This document shows, piece by piece, positions 6,090 through 12,548 of a stretch of 12,548 nt of DNA. The notes beneath the pieces are model-generated. The model was not told where the DNA came from. It saw only the letters and a list, made by a program, of their open reading frames with translations, and ran no database searches. A program made the translations under genes and the position numbers. This DNA comes from Paracoccaceae bacterium (GTDB lineage Bacteria; Pseudomonadota; Alphaproteobacteria; Rhodobacterales; Rhodobacteraceae): assembly GCA_027069385.1 (NCBI GenBank), contig JALXER010000311.1, positions 1-12,548 of the forward strand, in the 5' to 3' direction. Each line of letters opens with the position of its first letter. The stretch's first letter is position 1.

Positions 6090-7638
6090 GCGATACCTCG
6101 ACATCCATCGACGACCTGACCAATCTGCGCCTTGCGCTTCACCGCAACGGGTATCGTCCCGTGCCGGTATCGGGGGTCCATCTTGCCATGAAATCAGCGG
6201 GTAAGCGTCCGCTGATGAAAGGCTGGGAAACAATTTGCGCTGGCGCGAATGAAACGGAAATCCGTCGCTGGGGCCGGGCGCAGCGCAATTGCACCAACAC
6301 CGGTTTGCTGTGCGGAACGCTTGTCGGGGTGGATATTGACCTTCTCGATGAAACCCATGCCAAACAACTGACGGACCTCGCGAGCGAAATGCTGGGCCCG
6401 ACACTGCGCCCGGACGGTTCTATCCTGGACCTGCCGGGATATGACGTCCAAACCGGCCTGCTATTTGACTCCCAGGGCGACAAGTTTCCTGCCTTGCAGT
6501 TTGACCCTTCCCGCGATACGGCCCTTAGTGCTCTGGGGTTTCTGCGGGACCTGATTTCCACTTTCCCCTTTGTCACACCGGCGGACCGCTCGGAGGCGTT
6601 GTCGGCAATCCTGACCACACTCATCCGCCGATCCCTGCCCACCGCGCCACTGCATGCCTTCAATGCCCCCACCGCCGGAACCGGGAAATCCATGCTGGTG
6701 GACATCACGAGCCTCATTGCTACCAATCGCCCGGCTCCTGTGATCGCGCAGGGCAAATCCGAGGAGGAAATGGAAAAACGCCTCGGGGCCGCACTGATCG
6801 CAGGCGACGTGCTGATTGCCATCGACAACTGCGACGATCCGCTCGGTGGTAAACTGCTGTGCCAGGCCATGGCCCAGACCAGCCTGAAGGTGCGCATCTT
6901 GGGCAAATCGATGAACGCCGAGGTGCCGAGCAGTGCGGCAATATTTGCGACCGGTAACAACCTCACCCTGGAAGGTGACATGACCCGGCGCGCCATACGG
7001 GCGACCCTTGATGCTGGTGTGTCGAGCGACCTGAATTACGGGCCTTTGAGCGCAACCCCATAACGGAAGTTACAGCCCGACGGGATGATTACGTCACCGC
7101 CGCCCTCACGATCCTGCGCGCCTTTCATGTCGCTGGCCGCCCCGAACAATCCACGCCTCTTGGCTCGTTCACCGAATGGTCGCGATGGGTGCACGATGCG
7201 CTGATCTGGCTGGGTGAGGCCGATCCGTGCAGGACGATGGAGGACATGCGCGGGGCCGACCCGAAGCTTGAATCGCTCACCACCGTGCTCGAACAATGGC
7301 ACGCGGTGATCGGTGATGATCGCGTCACCGTGCGTGAGATCATTGATCGCGCGACCAGCCAGACCCAGCAACTCTATGGCCGCGCCGAGTTCGTTCACCC
7401 AGAGTTTCGCGAAGCCCTGCTCGCCATCGCGGGAGATAGTGGCGCAATCAATGGCAGGCGGCTCGGCAAGTGGATCGGAGGGAACCAGAACCGCATTGCC
7501 TCGGGCAGAAAGCTTGTCGCCGCCGGTCTGTCGGCAGGGCGGGCGCGCTGGCACCTGGTCGCCGCAAATCAACCCACCGGAACGGGCACCGCGATTAACG
7601 AGGTTTCGGATGATTTCCCAAAATATACCGCCGCTTAA
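6086..7638 (+). pseudogene. primase-polymerase/helicase, internally deleted and frameshifted
   Basis: The first frame (6086-7063, TTG start after AGGAGA, overlapping the previous stop) gives a PrimPol-type N-terminus: GYRPVPVSG, GKRPLMKGWE and the metal-site motif VDIDLLD (D83, D85). At about residue 106 it jumps straight from EMLGPT to LRPDGSILDLPGYD, which in relatives opens the later helicase part, so roughly the second half of the PrimPol domain and the linker seem deleted in frame. The ATPase shows Walker A PTAGTGKS (195-202) and Walker B VLIAIDNCDD (242-251). At a (GT)3 run, 7017-7022, two extra bases shift the frame; removing them continues LDAGV into ERPELRAFERNP and on to 7638. Reconstructed length is about 516 residues. 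It would prime and unwind element DNA; as read it is inactive. Confidence 0.85.
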
Positions 7639-7655
7639 CATCGAGTCCCAATTCA

Positions 7656-7676
7656 TCTGGTGGGTTTGGTGTATTT
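7656..7676 (+). repeat. left arm of a 21-bp inverted repeat
   Basis: The arm starts TCTGGTGGGTTTGGTG and pairs with 7802-7822 at 20 of 21 positions (mismatch at 7672/7806). TTTGGTG is repeated at 7665-7671 and 7674-7680, giving an iteron-like look. Confidence 0.75.
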
Positions 7677-7801
7677 GGTGGATGTGTTTCCGGCCAATTC
7701 ATTGTTTGTCACAGAGTTTGTCAGCGGCGTGGAACATCGTGAAGCGTGACAGACTTCAAAACAAAAGGCATTTCATGACAGTTTCAGAAGCGTGGCAGAT
7801 T

Positions 7802-7822
7802 AAATCCACCAAACCCACCAGA
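7802..7822 (-). repeat. right arm of the 21-bp inverted repeat
   Basis: The sequence ends CACCAAACCCACCAGA, the exact reverse complement of the first 16 bases of the left arm. The 125-bp spacer contains the TGTCA-type boxes. Confidence 0.75.
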
Positions 7823-7932
7823 CAACTCGTTAATGACCAGCAAGGGTTGGGACAAAGGCGGTTCCTTTCCGAAACATTTGTATACGGGGGGGCTCAGCGC
7901 ATGACCTTTCCAACGTGGGGGCGAAAAAATGC

Positions 7933-8154
7933 CTAAACTAAAATCATTGATGCCGCGAATACCTCACCAACAAAAGCGCTTAGGTTGCGCATTCCCAGAA
8001 TTTCAAACACATTCACCTCAAAATTGGCGAGCTTATCAACAATAGCGCGCGTTCGATGTGCCGCCCTTTCAATTTCAGCTGGCTCTAAGGTGTATCCCCG
8101 TGGACCAGTAACTGCCCTTACGGGATTCGTGATGTACTTGATTTCAGATGCCAC
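7933..8154 (-). CDS. unrecognised 73-residue protein, possibly a truncated N-terminus
   Basis: A minus-strand frame from GTG 8154, preceded by AGGAAA at suitable spacing, encodes a plausible soluble protein with EPAEIERAAHRTRAIVDKL and then LGMRNLSAFVGEVFAASM before an abrupt end. It is oriented against the phage genes and sits exactly where small and large terminase genes would be expected. The amphipathic, non-random composition argues it is or was coding. The end at 7933 falls soon after what looks like the start of a domain, so it may be the N-terminal stump of a longer protein. I do not recognise the family; a faint resemblance to N-termini of some restriction endonucleases is not something I can support. 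Confidence 0.45.
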   Translation of the reverse strand: MASEIKYITNPVRAVTGPRGYTLEPAEIERAAHRTRAIVDKLANFEVNVFEILGMRNLSAFVGEVFAASMILV

Positions 8155-8410
8155 AGTATTTTCCTAACAGGTCTGTATCTGCCGCAATGCCGATTTTTGG
8201 CGAGGCCGCATTTTGCGTTTCATTCCGAGTTGAATGGCCCGTCTTGAAATTACATTTCTCAAGCATGATATATGTGGGCACATTGAAACACAATCGCATA
8301 CAGCAGGAGGTTGTGCGGGAACGATCATCTCTCGAAATTTCCGGACCCGATCTCACAATTACCAAACATTCCCAGTATCTTAAGCCCCCCCGACATGCGA
8401 TTCTACTCGC
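8155..8410. other. gap with no recognisable gene where terminase would be expected
   Basis: Nothing terminase-like is found in any frame. Base composition is more AT-rich than the flanking phage genes, suggesting replaced DNA. A perfect 7-bp inverted repeat, CATGCGA (8394-8400) and TCGCATG (8407-8413), overlaps the portal start codon. Confidence 0.5.
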
Positions 8411-9825
8411 ATGCGGACTCTCATCAATCGACTATTCAACCGAACTGGCACCCGTGCGTTGGACGCGGCGGGCAGTGGTCGCCGTTGGGATTCTGCTCAA
8501 ACGATAAATGACCTAAATGCCACCATTCTGGCAGGCGCGAACACGGCGGCACGACGGGCCGGATGGTATGCGCGGAACAACCCCTGGATCACTGCAGCTG
8601 TAGACAGTCTGGTTGGCAATGTGGTTGGTGCCGGAATCAAGCCGCAATCCAGCCATCCAGACCGCGCGGTTCGCGAGGCATTGCAATCCCTCTGGCTACG
8701 TTGGACCGACCATGCTGATACCGGTGGCTGGCGGATTTCTACGGCCTTCAGGCCATGGCCGTGCGGGCCATGATCGAAAGCGGCGAGAGTTTCGCCCGGC
8801 TTCGGGTCTCCCCTGAGGCCAGTATTTCAGTTCCCCTTTCCATCGAACTATTGGATCGCGAACAGGTCCCAACTGACCTGCATCGTGATATCGGCGGTGG
8901 GGCGCGCGTTCGTGCCGGCATCGAGTTCAACTCTGCCGGTCAACGTGTCGCCTATCGGGTTTCGTCCTTTCGCCCGGGCGATCCGCTTGGGTCCAGCCGC
9001 ATGGACCCCGTGCGCGTTCCCGCCGCCGATTTTATTCATCTGTTCAAACCACTGGCCGCCGGGCAGCTTCGCGGCATCACCTGGCTGGCTCCGGTGCTGT
9101 TGCGCCTCCACGAGCTTGACCAGTTCGAGGATGCCTCTCTGGTCAAGGCAAAGGTCGCAGCGCTTTTTACCGGCTTCATCACGGACCCGGACGGCACCGC
9201 TGGTGGCCTGTCAGGCAGCAACAGTTCAGGCGTTCTAACCGTCGGCATGGAACCCGGCAGCCTGATCCCACTACCCCCCGGCACCGATATCCGCTTTTCC
9301 ACGCCAACCGAGCACGACGCCTATGCCCCATTTGTCAAGAACCACCTGCGTGCGGTCGCCGCCGGGATGGGGTCGCCATACGAACTGCTGTCAGGTGATT
9401 TGGAAGGTGTCACTTATTCAAGTATCCGAGCTGGGCTGATCGAGTTTCGCCGCCGTGTCGAGCAACTACAGCACAATGTTGTAGTACACTTGTTCTGTCG
9501 CCCTGTGTGGGAACGCTTCGTCCGCCTAGCGGTTCTGTCAGGTGATCTCCCTGCCCATGATTTTGACCGGAACCCAACGGCCTATCTGGGGTGCGAATGG
9601 CTCCCGCCCAAGTTTGATTATGTCGACCCGAAAAAGGATGTGGAGGCTGAAATCCTCGCCATTGATGCGGGTCTGAAATCCCGAACGCAAGCTATCTCTG
9701 AGCGCGGCTACGACGCCGAAAACATTGATGCCGAGATTGCGTCCGACAAGGAACGTGCTGATACGCTGGGCCTTTGCTTTGAGCCGCGCCAAGCACCGCT
9801 GCAACAGGACCCCGCCAATGCCTGA
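8411..9825 (+). pseudogene. lambda-type phage portal protein, frameshifted
   Basis: Portal proteins form the ring through which DNA enters the capsid. The first frame (8411-8773) has AGANTAARRAGWYARNNPWI and VDSLVGNVVGAGIKPQ, hallmarks of the lambda portal family, to about residue 105. Around 8721-8728 one base is missing; the next frame continues LADFYGLQAMAVRAMIESGE and on through DREQVP, DFIHLFKPLAAGQLRGITWL, FEDASLVKAKVAALFTGFIT and VTYSSIRAGLIEF to TGA 9825. Reconstructed length is about 471 residues, normal for the family. ATG 8411 has no clear ribosome-binding site and sits in a small palindrome, fitting a rearranged upstream side. The end overlaps the start of the protease-capsid gene by 8 bp. 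Confidence 0.9.
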
Positions 9826-11666
9826 CACCATACCCATTATCACCCGGCGCGCCAGTATTGCGCCGCAATCCGTCAATCTGGACGCCCGCACGGTTGACGT
9901 CACCTGGTCAACTGGCGCGCCGGTCAAATGCAGGGATGTTGAAGGCGGCTACACCGAGCGCCTGAGCCTTGATGCAAAGGCCGTCGACCTGTCCCGCCTG
10001 ATCGGCGCGAGCGTGCTGGATGCCCATCGACAAACGGCTGTTCGCGACGTGCTCGGCACAATTCGCAATGCCTCCGTCACTGGTAAAGAAGGCATTGCCA
10101 CCATCCAATTTTCTGCCCGGCCCGAGGTCGAACCTATCTGGCAGGATGTTACCGCCGGAATCCTGCGCCACATCAGCGTCGGTTATTCTGTCGAACAATG
10201 GGCTGACAGCACCGAAAACGGCACCCGTGTCCGGACGGCAACCCGCTGGACCCCGCACGAGATTTCACTTGTCCCTTCGCCCGCCGATCCGGGTGCAACC
10301 GTTCGCATGGAGCATAACAACATGGAACATCAAACCGCCGTGCCCGATAACGATCCGGCGCAAAACACCACCTCGGCTACCGAAACAGCACCGGATGTTG
10401 TTCTGACTCGCGCCACCATCAACACCGAAATCCGCTCCATCGCCAACGTCGCCGGTCTGGATCAATCCTTTGTCGACGGTCTCATTGACCGGCAGGCCGA
10501 TACCAATGAGGCCCGCCGCGCGGCTTTCGAAGAACTGGCTAAACGTGGCGGTGGCGACATCCGAACTGAGCGGACGCGCGTGGAGATCGGCGACTCCCAC
10601 GACGACCCGGAAATTCGCGCCCGGCAGATGGGCGAAGCACTCTATAGCTGGATTAACCCGGGCCATGAACTATCCGAACCAGCCCGCCGCTATGCCTATG
10701 CAACCCCCCGTGGATATGGCTAAGGAACTGATGGCCCTGCGGGGTTTCCAGACCACGGGACTGTCGCCTGCCTCCATGATCACGCGCGCGCTGCATACGA
10801 CGTCTGATTTTCCGATTATCCTCGGCGACACCGTGGGCCGCACCCTTCGCGATGCATATCAGGCGGCTCCCTCCGGCATCCGCCGCTTGGGCCGTCAGAC
10901 CACCGCCAGGGATTTTCGCTCCATCAACAAGCTGATGCTGGGCGAGACCCCTATGCTGGAAAAGCTGAACGAGCACGGTGAAATCAAGGCGGGGACCATG
11001 ACTGAGGCCAAGGAATCCTACAAGGTCGAGACCTGGGCGCGCAAGATCGGGATCACCCGGCAGGTGCTGGTCAACGATGATCTTGGGGCGTTTTCCGACC
11101 TTGCCCGGCGCATGGGACAAGCCGCTGCCGAGACCGAGGCCCGTATTCTGGTCGATCTGCTGAAGGCAAACAGCGGCAATGGTCCGAAGATGGATGATAC
11201 CAAGGCGTTGTTCCACGCAGACCATGGTAACAAGGCAGGCACGGGTGCGGTCATTTCCGACACCACCTTGTCCGCTGCCCGGCTGACGCTCAGAACACAA
11301 AAGGGCCTTTCCGGTCAGCCTGTCCGGGCGACACCGAAATATCTGATGGTGCCGCCTGCCTTGGAAACCGTGGCCGAGAAATGGCTGGCTACCGTTGCGG
11401 CGGCCAAGGCGGCGGATGTAAATCCGTTCTCGGGTTCTTTGTCGCTGGTGGTCGAACCCCGTCTGGCGAGCGTGACCCGCTGGTACGTCACCACCGATCC
11501 GTCCGAGATCGACGGCCTCGAGTTTGCGTACCTCGCCGGAGGCGAAGGGCCTCAGGTCGAAAGCAAATCCGGCCGGGATGTGGACGGCGTGGAAATCCGC
11601 GTCATCCTCGATTTTAGAGCGGGCTTCATCGACCATCGTGGCTGGTTTGCGAACGCAGGTGCGTAA
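9818..11666 (+). pseudogene. prohead protease/major capsid fusion protein, frameshifted
   Basis: The first part (9818-10723) is a prohead serine protease: the SVLDAHRQ segment with the likely catalytic His70 and HISVGYSVE with the likely Ser120, then ISLVPSPADPGA. A polar linker of about 100 residues follows. At a run of six C (10704-10709) the frame breaks after RYAYATP; with five C it continues VDMAKELMALRGFQTTGLSP and the capsid part SMITRALHTTSDFP, WARKIGITRQVLVNDDLGAF, LFHADHGN and a C-terminal DFRAGFIDHRGWFANAGA to 11666. Such protease-capsid fusions are known in this phage group; the protease would cut the linker during head maturation. The start ATG 9818 overlaps the portal end by 8 bp. 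Reconstructed length is about 615 residues. As read, no capsid protein is made unless translation restarts internally or shifts frame. Confidence 0.88.
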
Positions 11667-11668
11667 CT

Positions 11669-11875
11669 ATGGCGGATACCACGCAATTCACCCAATAGCG
11701 GGATGCCCTCATGGCAGCCCGCTACCAAGGGGTGTGCACGGTCGAATATGACGGCAAGCGAATCACCTATGCTACAGACACCGAAATGGCCAATGCGCTG
11801 GCCGATCTGGAACGCCGGATCGCCAGCGCGGACAGAATTTCGGTCGTTCGAATTCAATCCAGCAAGGGAGTCTGA
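11669..11875 (+). pseudogene. small head-tail joining (gpW-like) protein with in-frame amber stop
   Basis: From ATG 11669 the frame reads MADTTQFTQ, then TAG at 11696-11698, then RDALMAARYQGVCTVEYDGK and RITYATDTEMANALADLERR to TGA 11873. The pattern (short N-terminal helix, VEYDGKRITYAT, then an ALADLERRI helix) is that of small phage head-tail joining proteins, 68 residues in all. TAG replaces what is probably a Gln or Glu codon, one base away. Translation could restart at in-frame ATG 11711, giving a 54-residue form lacking the first helix. It lies 3 bp after the capsid gene and 3 bp before the DUF2190 gene. Confidence 0.65.
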
Positions 11876-11878
11876 TCC

Positions 11879-12223
11879 ATGAAGACCTTTATCCAACCCG
11901 GTAACATCATCACCGTCGTCGCACCAGTGAGCGGCATCACAGCCAGCCAGGGCCTCCTGATCGGTGGGCTGTTTGGCATTGCAACCAGCGACGCCCTGCA
12001 AGGCGACGACGTGGAAATTGCGATCACAGGCGTTTTCGACATGCCCAAGGCATCTGCCACGGTGATTGCTCAGGGCGATCAGGTGGCATGGGATGATACC
12101 GCCAAGGAAATCACTCTACCGGCTGTGGGGCTGTATCCTGTCGGCATCGCGACAACTGCAGCTGGAAACGGCGTGACCATGGTCAGCGTTCGTCTGGATG
12201 GTGTGGGCACGGCTGCGGCATAA
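11879..12223 (+). CDS. DUF2190-type capsid decoration protein
   Basis: A 114-residue protein beginning MKTFIQPGNIITVVAPVSGI, with GLLIGGLFGIA, GDDVEIAITGVFDMPKAS, GDQVAWDDTAKEIT and a VSVRLDGV end. This is the DUF2190 pattern, beta-rich proteins thought to stabilise or decorate phage heads and often encoded next to the major capsid gene. ATG 11879 has AAGGGAG at 8 nt spacing, placed inside the preceding gene's last codons. It is intact and is the last recognisable phage gene in the window; completion and tail genes that normally follow are absent. Confidence 0.88.
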   Translation: MKTFIQPGNIITVVAPVSGITASQGLLIGGLFGIATSDALQGDDVEIAITGVFDMPKASATVIAQGDQVAWDDTAKEITLPAVGLYPVGIATTAAGNGVTMVSVRLDGVGTAAA

Positions 12224-12262
12224 TACGCGCTGGCTGGGCAACAGGAACCTCGTTAAGGATTG

Positions 12263-12289
12263 CAACGGAGTGCGGGCGCACTCGCGTTG
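12263..12289 (+). terminator. strong stem-loop downstream of the DUF2190 gene, candidate terminator
   Basis: CAACG+GAGTGC pairs with GCACTC+CGTTG around a GGGC loop, with one bulged G (12284): 11 bp of stem starting 40 nt after the DUF2190 stop. No clear T run follows, so an intrinsic terminator is possible but not certain. Confidence 0.4.
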
Positions 12290-12297
12290 TCTTCAGC

Positions 12298-12312
12298 ATT
12301 TTCAAGGTTTCC
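12298..12312 (+). repeat. copy 1 of a 15-bp direct repeat
   Basis: ATTTTCAAGGTTTCC matches 12446-12460 at 14 of 15 bases (A/G difference at position 7). Confidence 0.55.
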
Positions 12313-12326
12313 GTGCGGAACCTTGA
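12302..12326. repeat. perfect 8-bp inverted repeat with extended stem
   Basis: TCAAGGTT and AACCTTGA flank T-CCG-TG-CGG, so the stem extends to 11 bp with a single bulge and a very tight loop. As DNA it could be an operator; as RNA a hairpin. Confidence 0.6.
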
Positions 12327-12443
12327 GATCGCGAAGGTGTGGCGAGGATTTCTTCTGTCCGAACAGAATGCAATGGGAACATAGGGGGAAGCCGTGTCGC
12401 ATCCGTGTCGCACGGAAGAAACGTAAGCGGTGTCCTACCCCCA

Positions 12444-12548
12444 CTATTTTCGAGGTTTCCAGCGTTTTGCCAACTTTAGAACCTCAAGTTTGAGTTCGTC
12501 GGTTTCCGGTTGATTGGGATCGAATGTATCGCCGAACGATTCTTTGAG
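12444..12548 (-). CDS. C-terminal 34 residues of an unrecognised protein (partial)
   Basis: The frame is open from the right edge to TAG at 12444-12446 and ends DELKLEVLKLAKRWKPRK, preceded by KESFGDTFDPNQPET. The tail is basic and helical-looking, as in many nucleic-acid-binding or phage accessory proteins, but 34 residues do not allow a family. It is opposite in strand to the head block, which suggests a separate transcription unit and possibly a deletion joint to its left. Confidence 0.5.
   Translation of the reverse strand, partial: LKESFGDTFDPNQPETDELKLEVLKLAKRWKPRK
12446..12460 (+). repeat. copy 2 of a 15-bp direct repeat
   Basis: ATTTTCGAGGTTTCC, 148 bp from copy 1. It covers the stop region of the last minus-strand gene, so the hairpin-rich stretch lies between the two copies. 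Confidence 0.55.

Larger units (their letters stand above)
7639..7932. other. repeat-rich non-coding stretch, candidate replication origin
   Basis: No convincing gene is seen. The stretch contains a long inverted repeat (7656-7676 and 7802-7822), four copies of TNTGTCA-type boxes, two facing right (7705-7711, 7717-7723) and two facing left (7747-7753, 7776-7782), and a 13-bp near-direct repeat (7741-7753, 7787-7799, one mismatch). It lies immediately after a primase-helicase gene, where satellite and prophage replication origins are often found. The origin role is inferred. Confidence 0.4.
12224..12443. other. hairpin-rich intergenic region between phage head block and last gene
   Basis: No good gene is found: open frames on both strands have no ribosome-binding site and biased, Arg/Pro/Cys-rich translations. 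Four short stem-loops occur in about 150 bp: 12263-12289, 12302-12326, 12353-12368 (TTCTGT, CCGA, ACAGAA) and 12403-12415 (CCGTG, TCG, CACGG). The region could be a terminator cluster, an untranslated RNA or a recombination remnant. Confidence 0.45.
2945..12548. mobile_element. decayed prophage, left portion (right end outside the window)
   Basis: The element begins where the tRNA-fMet homology ends and holds an integrase, a regulator, a replication gene and a head-morphogenesis block in phage order. No terminase and no tail genes are present. Lesions visible within it are frameshifts in the TIR, primase, portal and capsid genes, an amber codon in the head-tail joining-like gene, and loss of a catalytic Arg in the integrase. 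The host genes to the left are intact. No second tRNA half occurs in the window, so the right boundary is unknown and the last gene (12444 onward) may be element or host. Confidence 0.8.

Noticed and set aside
6139..6996. 285-codon minus-strand frame opposite the primase
   Set aside because: It is a shadow of the primase-helicase frame, whose Walker motifs and neighbours support the plus strand.
7776..7936. Possible small plus-strand gene from ATG 7776
   Set aside because: No ribosome-binding site, it runs through the inverted repeat, and the translation has no family features.
10653..11636. 327-codon minus-strand frame opposite the capsid domain
   Set aside because: A composition-driven shadow rich in Gly, His and Arg; the plus strand encodes a clear capsid protein.
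12433..12443. TCCTACCCCC resembling the T-arm/acceptor part of the tRNA half, as a possible second att site
   Set aside because: Only ten bases match, it is in the opposite orientation to the 2900-2944 copy, and no T loop or CCA end is present.
12183..12493. Open frames on both strands over the hairpin region
   Set aside because: No ribosome-binding sites, unusual amino-acid composition, and one overlaps the DUF2190 gene end.
1..12548. CRISPR array or complete insertion sequence
   Set aside because: No regularly spaced repeats and no transposase-like frame were seen anywhere in the window.

Overview
The window looks like a Rhodobacterales-type alphaproteobacterial chromosome (GC-rich, compact genes, alphaproteobacterial-style initiator tRNA sequence) carrying the left part of a decayed tailed-phage prophage. 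Assignments rest on reading translated sequence and remembered family features; no database search was possible.

Region 1 (1-2826) is ordinary host DNA with intact genes: the N-terminal part of the chaperone Hsp33 (hslO, minus, running off the left edge), a DUF2799-type lipoprotein (minus), a DUF6157-type protein (minus), a PAP2-family membrane phosphatase (plus) and a Nudix hydrolase (minus). The last two converge and overlap by 101 bp.

Region 2 (2900-5223) is the integration end. A 3' half of an initiator tRNA-Met gene (2900-2944, minus) marks the attachment site. Inside it, on the minus strand, lie a tyrosine integrase, a ThsB/DUF1863-like TIR protein and a small membrane protein that starts 5 bp after the TIR reading frame closes. 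The TIR/membrane pair sits where prophages often carry accessory or anti-phage cargo and is the best candidate for an interesting system here. The TIR gene carries a one-base frameshift, and the integrase has Cys where the second catalytic Arg is expected.

Region 3 (5224-8410) holds early phage functions on the plus strand: a MerR-like regulator behind an 8-bp inverted-repeat operator, a small DNA-binding protein, and a primase-polymerase/helicase gene with a frameshift and an apparent internal deletion. A repeat-rich non-coding stretch follows that could be a replication origin. Where terminase genes would be expected there is only a short unrecognised minus-strand gene and non-coding DNA.

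Region 4 (8411-12223) is the head module: portal, prohead protease/major capsid fusion, a small head-tail joining-like protein and a DUF2190 protein. The first two are frameshifted and the third has an in-frame amber codon. No tail genes follow. A hairpin-rich stretch (12224-12443) and the C-terminus of an unrecognised minus-strand gene (12444 to the right edge) end the window.

The five host genes show no lesion in what is visible, while most element genes carry one. The simplest reading is a prophage remnant, possibly fixed in place, that may keep a small att-proximal cargo. Sequencing error in short repeats is an alternative for the indels, less so for the amber codon and the integrase substitution.
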